Assembly (NCBI GenBank): GCA_900547615.1
Contig: URHH01000050.1
Span: forward strand, 1-15,833
Reading direction: 5' to 3'
DNA: 15,833 nt
Origin: an uncultured Blautia sp.
GTDB lineage: Bacteria > Bacillota > Clostridia > Lachnospirales > Lachnospiraceae
A program made the translations under genes and the position numbers. Shown here piece after piece: positions 1-5,596 of this stretch. Each line of letters starts with the position of its first letter. The stretch's first letter is position 1. Under the pieces are notes generated by a model. It was given only the letters and a program-made list of their open reading frames with translations, made no database searches and was not told where the DNA came from.

Positions 1-3
1 ATC

Positions 4-17
4 TTGTGAAATCACAA
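4..17. repeat. Short perfect inverted repeat at the window edge
   Basis: Six-base arms TTGTGA and TCACAA are separated by AA. It lies 62 bases downstream of the Maff2 stop codon on the minus strand and upstream of whatever gene follows outside the window. It could be a small operator or part of a longer hairpin. The spacing does not match a CRP site. No function can be assigned. Confidence 0.3.
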
Positions 18-79
18 TTTATTCTTGTAGCCTGCCGCTGATACCGTCTGGATTGGCTTTTCCTTTCTTTTTGTTCCCT

Positions 80-238
80 TTAATTAGCCATGAACTGTTT
101 AATCCCCTGTGATTTTGCGCCCGGATTATCATTTCCATATCCCTCAAGCAGATTGATGACGCCCCATACACCCACGCCTGCGCCGATTGCTGTTACGACT
201 GTCTTTAATCCTGTTACTGCTGTTGTAAAAAATGCCAT
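80..238 (-). CDS. Maff2 family mobile-element membrane protein, probably truncated (52 aa)
   Basis: The sequence, beginning MAFFTTAVTGLKTVVTAIG and continuing through a glycine-rich hydrophobic stretch to a LLEGYGNDNPGAKSQG motif, matches what I recall of the Maff2 family, small proteins encoded between VirD4 and TrbL/VirB6 in Tn1549-like elements and presumed to belong to the mating channel. Residues 4-32 form one hydrophobic segment. I chose the ATG at 238 because AGAGGT lies about 7 bases ahead of it; an in-frame ATG at 427 would add 63 residues that do not resemble the family. Family members as I remember them run on for about 20 residues into a second hydrophobic segment after the KQLMAG-like motif, whereas this one stops at KQFMAN. 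It is therefore probably a shortened copy, or a change has occurred just at this point. Confidence 0.75.
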   Translation of the reverse strand: MAFFTTAVTGLKTVVTAIGAGVGVWGVINLLEGYGNDNPGAKSQGIKQFMAN

Positions 239-302
239 TTTGATTACCTCTTTCTTTCCTGAAATTTGATTTTTTGATAAAGAAAGAGCTTTGATATGTA
301 AA

Positions 303-337
303 TTCCCTGCCCTGTATGTTAAAATAAGGGCAGGGAA
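303..337. repeat. 11-bp perfect hairpin in the Maff2 leader
   Basis: Arms TTCCCTGCCCT (303-313) and AGGGCAGGGAA (327-337) pair perfectly around a 13-base AT-rich loop. The hairpin sits 65 bases upstream of the Maff2 start. Neither strand has a T-run after it, so it is not an ordinary intrinsic terminator. It may be a transcript-stabilising or regulatory structure between virD4 and maff2. The rest of the 280-base gap (239-518) holds only hairpin copy 1 and no other gene I can support. Confidence 0.6.
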
Positions 338-444
338 ATCCTTTGGGTGAACCCTGCGGGCATCCGGTACATTCTGTTTGGCGATAGGCTGTGCCGGGTG
401 TCTTGTTTTGCCCATTCCAAAGCACATACAAAACTCCGTTTTTT

Positions 445-471
445 AACTTCTGGACTTTTTGTCCAAAAGTT
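445..471 (-). repeat. Dispersed intergenic hairpin, copy 1
   Basis: On the plus strand the arms are AACTTCTGGAC (445-455) and GTCCAAAAGTT (461-471) around TTTTT. As minus-strand RNA the arms pair over 11 bases with one G-U wobble and an A5 loop. It lies between the virD4 stop and the Maff2 leader. Seventeen bases further on the minus strand comes a CGGAG ribosome-binding-like motif, then an ATG at 427. It is one of three related copies in the window. Confidence 0.8.
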
Positions 472-518
472 CTGCTGCTTGTTTACAGGTTCCATATTCA
501 GTTGTATTGTTTTTGAAG

Positions 519-2360
519 CTATGCTTCAATCACGCCCGCATCCTCCACCTCATCAACGGTGTCATTGTCCCTGACTTTAGCTTTGCACAGGTTCTTCACA
601 TATTTTTCGATGTCAAAGGCATTCTTTTCGTCATAGTCGGATAAAAGTCGGTACTGCTTATGTTTGGTAATGTCAAACTTATTGGAGAAGAACGGTCTTA
701 CCCCTCTAAGCTGCATGATGCACTTCCCTCCGTCCATGACTGCAATCTCATCTTGGCTCATAAGCTCTTTTCCGGTCTTTTGGTAATTAAGCCCGTAGGA
801 CTGCGACGTACCCCTTGTGTCAGAGGTATTGTAAAGGTCAATCGTTTCTTTACCCAAAATTTCCGCCATCTCTTTTAAAGTGGTCTTTTCCTTCCCTCCG
901 AGGAATAAGGTGGTATCACAATTCCCTTCAATGGTGTCGGCGTTATCCTTATAAATCGCTTTAAGCTGCGACTTTGACTGCAAAATAATGGAAGCTGATA
1001 TTTCCCGGCTTCGGATTGTAGCGATCAGCTTCTCAAACTTTGGTATCTGCCCGATGTTCGCAAACTCATCGAGTAAGCAGCGCACATGGACAGGCAGCCT
1101 TCCATGATACACATCGTCTGCCCTGTCACAGAGCAGGTTAAAAAGCTGCGTATACATGATTGACACGATAAAATTGAACGTATCGTCGGTATCGGAGATA
1201 ATGACAAACAGTGCTGTCTTTTCATCCCCTAACATATCAAGCCCCAACTCGTCATAGCTTGTCAGGTCACGCAGTTCCTTGATGTCAAAAGGCGCTAAAC
1301 GTGCGCCACAGCTAATTAAAATGCTTTTTGCTGTCTTGCCCGCCGCCAGTTTATATTTTTTATACTGCTTAACTGCAAAGTGTTCCGGCTCTCTTTCCTC
1401 CAGCTCATCGAACATCAAATCGACAGGATTTTTAAATTCCTCATCATCCTCCCTCGCTTCACTTGCATTTATCATGTCAAGCAGGGTGGTAAAATTCTGT
1501 TCTTCCTCCACGCACTCATACCAGATATAGCCGATCAGTGCGGTGTAGTAGAGCTTTTCGGCTTTCACCCAAAAATCCTCGCCGGATTGCTGCCCCTCCC
1601 CTTTGGTGTTTAATATAATTGTGTTTACAAGTTTCAGAATGTCCTTCTCGCTCCGGATATAAGCGATAGGGTTGTAGTGCATTGATTTTTTGAAGTTAAT
1701 GGTGTTCAGCACTTTTACCTTGTACCCGTTCTTTAAAAGCATTTTTCCGCACTCGACCAGCACTGTTCCCTTCGGATCAGTGACCACATAGCTTGAGTGC
1801 ATCTGCATAAGGTTTGGTTTTACAAAAAACCTCGTCTTGCCGGAACCGGAACCACCAATGACGAGGATATTTTTATTCCTCGCATACTTTGGCTGTCTTG
1901 GTCTGCCTGACATCATCAGCCTTTCCGTTTCTGTGAGCAGAACATTATTCTCAAAAACCGGATCAATATAAGGCTCAATATCTTTTGCGTTTCCCCACCT
2001 TGCAGAACCGTACTCCATTCCATGCCGGAATTTCTTGGCGTTCTTGGCTTTAAAATACACCACAAGTCGGAGCGCAATGCCGCACCCTGCCCCTATCAGC
2101 AAATCTTTTGGGAAAAAACTCGGTAACGGGTTAGAAAATAAGTCCTCCATCCCCGACATGACCGCCATCATCTTTGCAGAAGCGTCCTGCCCCGGCGATA
2201 CCCGCCACAGCCACGCTATTTTGTCGCAGAAATACCCGGCAAGCACATAGGGAAGATTCATAAGGAGAAGTTTCTTTTTATCAACATTCCCCGTCTTTGC
2301 CTTGAACTTTTCGGGAATGGATTTTAGGTCTTTGGCAATGCCTTCTACGATTTTACTCAT
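519..2360 (-). CDS. VirD4/TraG-type coupling ATPase, CD1115 family (613 aa)
   Basis: This is the type IV coupling protein that brings the relaxase-DNA complex to the mating channel at the cytoplasmic membrane, using ATP. Two hydrophobic N-terminal segments (about residues 31-52 and 86-103) anchor it. The Walker A motif GGSGSGKT is at 169-176, followed by a VTDPKG motif typical of TraG/VirD4, and Walker B LLDEFANIG is at 429-437 with a glutamine-containing LQSKSQL motif near 460. Length and motifs fit the VirD4-like group of Tn1549-type elements. Its ATG overlaps the pcfB stop by 4 bases (ATGA), so the two are translationally coupled. No lesion is visible. Confidence 0.95.
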   Translation of the reverse strand: MSKIVEGIAKDLKSIPEKFKAKTGNVDKKKLLLMNLPYVLAGYFCDKIAWLWRVSPGQDASAKMMAVMSGMEDLFSNPLPSFFPKDLLIGAGCGIALRLVVYFKAKNAKKFRHGMEYGSARWGNAKDIEPYIDPVFENNVLLTETERLMMSGRPRQPKYARNKNILVIGGSGSGKTRFFVKPNLMQMHSSYVVTDPKGTVLVECGKMLLKNGYKVKVLNTINFKKSMHYNPIAYIRSEKDILKLVNTIILNTKGEGQQSGEDFWVKAEKLYYTALIGYIWYECVEEEQNFTTLLDMINASEAREDDEEFKNPVDLMFDELEEREPEHFAVKQYKKYKLAAGKTAKSILISCGARLAPFDIKELRDLTSYDELGLDMLGDEKTALFVIISDTDDTFNFIVSIMYTQLFNLLCDRADDVYHGRLPVHVRCLLDEFANIGQIPKFEKLIATIRSREISASIILQSKSQLKAIYKDNADTIEGNCDTTLFLGGKEKTTLKEMAEILGKETIDLYNTSDTRGTSQSYGLNYQKTGKELMSQDEIAVMDGGKCIMQLRGVRPFFSNKFDITKHKQYRLLSDYDEKNAFDIEKYVKNLCKAKVRDNDTVDEVEDAGVIEA

Positions 2361-2833
2361 AATGACTGCCCCCTGTCCTTCTGGTGTTCCCTTGCCCGCT
2401 CCCGGTTTTTGTCCTTCCCCAACTGCTCCCGGAACTCTGCCAGCTTCTCCTTTACAGAGATGCGGTTATGCTTTTTCTCATTAACCTTTACAAATTCCTT
2501 AAATGCCTGCGTAATCACATCGGCATCCTTGCCCTTGAAAAATACCATATACTTCGGCGGTGCAACCGTCTTATCCTTCTTCACAGCAAAGTCTACATTG
2601 TATTTCCTCGCCACTCTCTCAAAAGACTTGATGTTGTTATCCGTTACCTCAATGCCCGAAGCACCCATACCCTGACCGACCAGATCTTTCACTGACATTT
2701 TCCCATGTGATGCCTGTTTTCCCTGTTTCCGGTGTTCCAGATACATCTTCATTGCTTTTTTCAGCACATCGGCAGTCAGCCGGGAAGATTTAAACACAAG
2801 GGCAATCGTTTTCTGTGTCACTTCCTCCTGCAT
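2357..2833 (-). CDS. PcfB/DUF3801 family conjugation accessory protein (158 aa)
   Basis: The protein resembles PcfB of enterococcal plasmid pCF10 and the DUF3801 family, accessory factors encoded directly ahead of the VirD4-type ATPase in Gram-positive conjugative elements; PcfB helps process the relaxosome and deliver it to the coupling protein. The sequence has a helical N-terminal half (ALVFKSSRLTADVLKKAMKMYL), a central basic region and a highly charged C-terminal tail (about 125-158) rich in K, R and E. GAAGGAGGG lies 5 bases ahead of the ATG. It overlaps virD4 by 4 bases. Hairpin copy 2 and a 12-codon ORF lie in its leader. Confidence 0.85.
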   Translation of the reverse strand: MQEEVTQKTIALVFKSSRLTADVLKKAMKMYLEHRKQGKQASHGKMSVKDLVGQGMGASGIEVTDNNIKSFERVARKYNVDFAVKKDKTVAPPKYMVFFKGKDADVITQAFKEFVKVNEKKHNRISVKEKLAEFREQLGKDKNRERAREHQKDRGQSL

Positions 2834-2868
2834 GGTTTCCCTCCTTCTTCTTTATTGCTGTACTCCTG

Positions 2869-2907
2869 TCAGGGTGGGACATACAGCCTGTAAAGCAGAT
2901 ATTTCAT
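2869..2907 (-). CDS. Possible 12-residue leader peptide before pcfB
   Basis: A minus-strand ORF reads MKYLLYRLYVPP and stops at TGA (2869-2871). AAAGGAG precedes its ATG by 6 bases, an ideal ribosome binding site, and hairpin copy 2 ends just upstream of that site. It lies 35 bases ahead of the pcfB start, which has its own binding site. The peptide is rich in tyrosine and leucine and ends in two prolines. It could be a translated leader that couples the hairpin to pcfB, or a chance ORF; the strong binding site is the only support. Confidence 0.35.
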   Translation of the reverse strand: MKYLLYRLYVPP

Positions 2908-2921
2908 AAACTCTCCTTTCC

Positions 2922-2946
2922 ACTTCTGGTCAAAAAGTCCAAAAGT
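2922..2946 (-). repeat. Dispersed intergenic hairpin, copy 2
   Basis: On the plus strand the arms are ACTTCTGGTC (2922-2931) and GTCCAAAAGT (2937-2946) around AAAAA. As minus-strand RNA nine of ten pairs form, including the G-U wobble shared by all copies, with an A-A mismatch one pair from the loop. It is followed directly on the minus strand by GGAAAGGAG and an ATG at 2907. Confidence 0.8.
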
Positions 2947-3024
2947 TCCATAAATACAAAAAGGGCAGCTACAAACCGCTGTTTCCGGTCTATAACTGCC
3001 CTTACGCTGTTTACCATATTCAAT

Positions 3025-3564
3025 TTACCTGTACCGGATCACTGGACACTGCTTCGTCTTTTTCCCGACTTTCCTGCGTTCCAGAGCAAAGACCATATCC
3101 CCGGTACGCTCAAAATATCCTATATCTTTCTTCCAGCTCATGCCGCATTTACAGTGCTGCAAGCCGATAAACTGTTGTTTCATCTTCCTGCCGCAGTTCG
3201 GGCATACCTTTCTGCTCATACCCTTTTTCTTGGTTTTTGGCTTGTCTGTATCGTCTTTCTTTTCCTCTGCCTTTTCCGGAAGCCCATTCTCCGCTATCCT
3301 TGTTTCATAACGCGGCAATCGGTAAAGATACAGACTGTATATTTCATCAAAGGAAGCCTTTTCCGCTAACCCCTTTACCCTCTGGTAGATTTGTCTCGCA
3401 ATTTTTTCACAGTCCTCTCCTTCCGGCATCTTGCCATGCTTCCTGTAATAGTCACAGGTCTTTTCAAACATACCGTCCGCTATCTTTGCTTTCTGTTTCT
3501 GCTTTAAATCTTTATATGTCCTGTCCACCCTTTTCAGCCGCTTCCTGTTTCCCAAATACACCAC
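3025..3564 (-). CDS. Zinc-ribbon protein of unknown function (179 aa)
   Basis: I do not recognise this family by name. The N-terminal half is basic and helical (KRLKRVDRTYKDLKQKQKAK). A lysine- and acid-rich linker (about 97-116) leads to a C-terminal treble of cysteines, C121-x2-C124 and C138-x-C140, that looks like a zinc ribbon for nucleic-acid or protein binding. The ORF begins with two consecutive GTG codons (3564 and 3561); no in-frame ATG gives a full-length product, and AAAGGCAGGAG upstream can serve either GTG, the second having the better spacing. The gene lies between the methyltransferase and the pcfB leader, so it is probably an element-specific accessory gene rather than cargo. 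Confidence 0.7.
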   Translation of the reverse strand: MVYLGNRKRLKRVDRTYKDLKQKQKAKIADGMFEKTCDYYRKHGKMPEGEDCEKIARQIYQRVKGLAEKASFDEIYSLYLYRLPRYETRIAENGLPEKAEEKKDDTDKPKTKKKGMSRKVCPNCGRKMKQQFIGLQHCKCGMSWKKDIGYFERTGDMVFALERRKVGKKTKQCPVIRYR

Positions 3565-3602
3565 TCCTGCCTTTATCCTGATACGGTCTATTTTAACAGA
3601 AA

Positions 3603-3646
3603 ACGCTCTGGGATTGTAAAATATCTCCCTTTTCGGAAAAGCGTTC
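3603..3646 (-). terminator. Possible weak hairpin terminator after the methyltransferase
   Basis: AACGCT (3603-3608) and AGCGTT (3641-3646) can pair around a long loop that holds a second possible stem, TCCC with GGGA. On the minus strand the closing arm leads into TTTTCTGTT. The long loop makes it a poor intrinsic terminator, so this call is tentative. It would separate the methyltransferase from the zinc-ribbon gene. Confidence 0.25.
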
Positions 3647-3672
3647 CCATTAATTACTCTATAAACTGAAAT

Positions 3673-4440
3673 TTATTTTAAGCTATCACGTTTTACCTTT
3701 TTAAGCCTTACTATCATTACCATAGGAATTTCTTTGTTGTTTTTGAAACATTCTTCATAAAATCCATCAATGACAAATCCAGCTCTAAAACAAAGGTTAA
3801 AAATATCTTGTATGGAACGATGATAATAAATCTGCTCCTCCGGTTGCCCTTCAATCGCTATACCATAGTAACTGTGCGGTGTCATATATTTTTCAGTCAA
3901 CGTGATAAAACAAGGGTGTTGCGTTGCAAAGACAAAAATTCCGCTTTCCTCCAACAGTTCATAAACAGCCATAAGAAGTGGTTCAATATCCGTAATATCC
4001 ATAATTGCCATATTAGAAACTGCTTTCGTAAAGGCTCGATTTCTTTTTAATTCTAATATACTTTCTCTATTGGTCGCATCCGCTACACAAAATTCAATTT
4101 GTTTTGCATATTGTGATTGCCGTCTTTTAGCCAATTCTATCATTTTTTTGCTGTAATCAAAAGCGACAATCGAAGCGCCTCTTTGTGCAAGATACGAAGA
4201 ATAATTTCCATTGCCACACGCAATATCCAAAATGTAATCCGCAGGATTAGGAGATAGAAGTTCCGTTACTTTGGGACGTACTACCTCTCTGTGAAATTCA
4301 TTAGATTTGTCACCCATTGCATTATCCCAAAATTGTGCGTTTTTCTCCCAGATTTTTTTACTTTCCTCTGTTCCCATGTTCTCTCCCCCTCCCAAAATTT
4401 GCCTTTTTGCTTCAATTAAATCATCCTTTGTATATTCCAT
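3673..4440 (-). CDS. Class I SAM-dependent methyltransferase (255 aa; internal start gives 234 aa)
   Basis: The core holds the SAM-binding motif I ILDIACGNGNYS, followed by an acidic motif II (IVAFDYS) and a VADATN motif, the layout of UbiE-like small-molecule methyltransferases; the HPCF motif further on is also typical of that group. The substrate is unknown. The ATG at 4440 has GAGGAGG 7 bases ahead and lies just behind a near-consensus promoter, so it is the likely first start; an earlier in-frame ATG at 4476 overlaps the -10 box and is ruled out. A second ATG at 4377 has its own strong GGAGGGGGAG site and begins the methyltransferase domain proper. The first 21 residues look like the start of another small element protein fused in frame. 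The gene is visibly more AT-rich than its neighbours, suggesting cargo acquired separately. Confidence 0.85.
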   Translation of the reverse strand: MEYTKDDLIEAKRQILGGGENMGTEESKKIWEKNAQFWDNAMGDKSNEFHREVVRPKVTELLSPNPADYILDIACGNGNYSSYLAQRGASIVAFDYSKKMIELAKRRQSQYAKQIEFCVADATNRESILELKRNRAFTKAVSNMAIMDITDIEPLLMAVYELLEESGIFVFATQHPCFITLTEKYMTPHSYYGIAIEGQPEEQIYYHRSIQDIFNLCFRAGFVIDGFYEECFKNNKEIPMVMIVRLKKVKRDSLK

Positions 4441-4474
4441 TTTTGTCCTCCTCGAATCCCGATTTGTCAGCACC

Positions 4475-4503
4475 ATTATAACTTGTTTTTAGCGGGAACA
4501 CAA
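4475..4503 (-). promoter_or_regulatory. Sigma-A promoter for the methyltransferase
   Basis: On the minus strand TTGTGT (4498-4503) and TATAAT (4475-4480) are separated by exactly 17 bases. Transcription would begin near 4468, leaving about 28 bases before the ATG at 4440. This is the clearest promoter inside the element part of the window and supports separate expression of the methyltransferase. Confidence 0.75.
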
Positions 4504-4526
4504 CTTGGGAGAAACATATCTGCTGA

Positions 4527-4895
4527 TTAACCGAAAGCATCTTTGCATTGGTCAAGGAAATACTTCTTTTTCTCCGATATTTCCTCCTGCCTGTCTTTGG
4601 AAAGCGTCTGGAATATCTCGTCATAATCAAGCTCCGCAAGCGGCGTTCCCAACACAGGTGTTAAAACTTCATGTTCATACCATATCCGCCACAGTTCCTC
4701 AAACAGTTCTCCACCGTCCGAAAAAACCATTGCCGAATCAAAACCTTCTCCCTCGCTGAACCATTGCAGACGGACAAACCCGAACCGTCCGGCATCCGCT
4801 ACCACCACATCGGTCAGGTCATACAGTTCTGCGAACGCATCCGCAACCGTCCGGCATCTTGCCCGTTGTTCTTCCGTAATATATTTTTCTGCCAT
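4527..4895 (-). CDS. Conserved element protein of unknown function (122 aa)
   Basis: The protein is small and acidic, with no signal peptide, membrane segment or catalytic motif that I can recognise. It opens with a charged helix (EEQRARCRTVADAFAELYDL), has a central alternating pattern (VVVADAGRFGFVRLQWF) compatible with beta strands, and ends in a charged helix. GGAAGGAG lies 6 bases before the ATG, immediately behind hairpin copy 3. It sits between the 217-residue protein and the methyltransferase. Its stop lies 24 bases from the methyltransferase -35 box, so the methyltransferase cassette was probably placed directly behind it. Function unknown. Confidence 0.7.
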   Translation of the reverse strand: MAEKYITEEQRARCRTVADAFAELYDLTDVVVADAGRFGFVRLQWFSEGEGFDSAMVFSDGGELFEELWRIWYEHEVLTPVLGTPLAELDYDEIFQTLSKDRQEEISEKKKYFLDQCKDAFG

Positions 4896-4909
4896 ATATG
4901 CTCCTTCCC

Positions 4910-4934
4910 ACTTCTGGACAAAAAGTCCAAAAGT
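4910..4934 (-). repeat. Dispersed intergenic hairpin, copy 3
   Basis: On the plus strand the arms are ACTTCTGGAC (4910-4919) and GTCCAAAAGT (4925-4934) around AAAAA. As minus-strand RNA all ten pairs form, one being a G-U wobble, with a U5 loop. It fills most of the 47-base gap between the 217-residue and 122-residue protein genes and runs straight into the GGAAGGAG of the latter. Confidence 0.85.
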
Positions 4935-4942
4935 TACCTATT

Positions 4943-5596
4943 TCATTTTAAACAGTAAATCGTGCAGAGGTCAGCATATAACATAGCTTCCCCGCATTTT
5001 ATCGTGTCAAACAAAAGGCACTGGAACAGCACGTTACGCACTCCCTCCAGACTGGCAATGCCCTGTTCTTTATCTGAAAAGTCTGTGCCTGAAATATCCA
5101 TATCCGCCGATACTGCCCGCCTTGCCGAGATACAGTGCGTGTAAAGTCCGAGGATATATTTATCTGACATAGGGAAAGCGAATGTTTCCTGCCCGTCATA
5201 AGTTACCCGGTACTTTTCCTGTTCCCCTTCCGGCAGTTCAAAGCAGCACCGCACTGTTTCCAGATAAGTATGCCCGTCAAAATCCGGCTTTATTTTCTTC
5301 CCATACCTGCGGATTGCGGAAAATATGTTATTCCGGTCAATAAAAGAACGGGTACGCTTGAAAGCTGCTTTTTTGCCTTTCATATCCATGTAAACATTAT
5401 TCCCCGTCCCTTTCCCGGCAAACCTGCCATAATCGCCTGTCCGCAACAGGTAGGACAGTACCTCTAACAGCTTTTCCCTTGATGCAATCTCCTGATAAGG
5501 GGAATCGCTGAAATCTATTTTCACAAACCTTAATGGGCAGCTTCCCTTTGCAACCTCCCGTTCCATTACCCGGTCAACATCACGCATTGACTCCAT
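4943..5596 (-). CDS. Conserved element protein of unknown function (217 aa)
   Basis: I do not recognise a named family. The protein is soluble, with a mixed alpha/beta composition; a basic stretch near residues 62-105 (GRFAGKGTGNNVYMDMKGKK, then several K/R residues) could bind nucleic acid. The C-terminal part is cysteine-containing and hydrophobic (VLFQCLLFDTIKCGEAMLYADLC). Its ATG follows the stop of the replication initiator with no gap (TAA then ATG), and GGAAGGAG lies within the end of that gene, so translation is coupled. That coupling suggests a role linked to replication or copy control of the element, but this is inference only. Confidence 0.75.
   Translation of the reverse strand: MESMRDVDRVMEREVAKGSCPLRFVKIDFSDSPYQEIASREKLLEVLSYLLRTGDYGRFAGKGTGNNVYMDMKGKKAAFKRTRSFIDRNNIFSAIRRYGKKIKPDFDGHTYLETVRCCFELPEGEQEKYRVTYDGQETFAFPMSDKYILGLYTHCISARRAVSADMDISGTDFSDKEQGIASLEGVRNVLFQCLLFDTIKCGEAMLYADLCTIYCLK

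Noticed and set aside
239..427. In-frame 63-codon extension of the Maff2 ORF beginning at an ATG at 427
   Set aside because: It has a weak ribosome-like CGGAG, but a good site stands directly before the ATG at 238 and the extra residues do not resemble the family; the region also holds a strong hairpin. Short translation of this leader cannot be excluded.
2815..3369. Plus-strand ORF of 184 codons opposite pcfB and the zinc-ribbon gene
   Set aside because: It spans an intergenic hairpin and lies antisense to two real genes, with a low-complexity hydrophobic composition typical of antisense shadows.
4441..4476. Methyltransferase start at the ATG at 4476
   Set aside because: The codon overlaps the -10 box of the promoter, so it would not be in the transcript.
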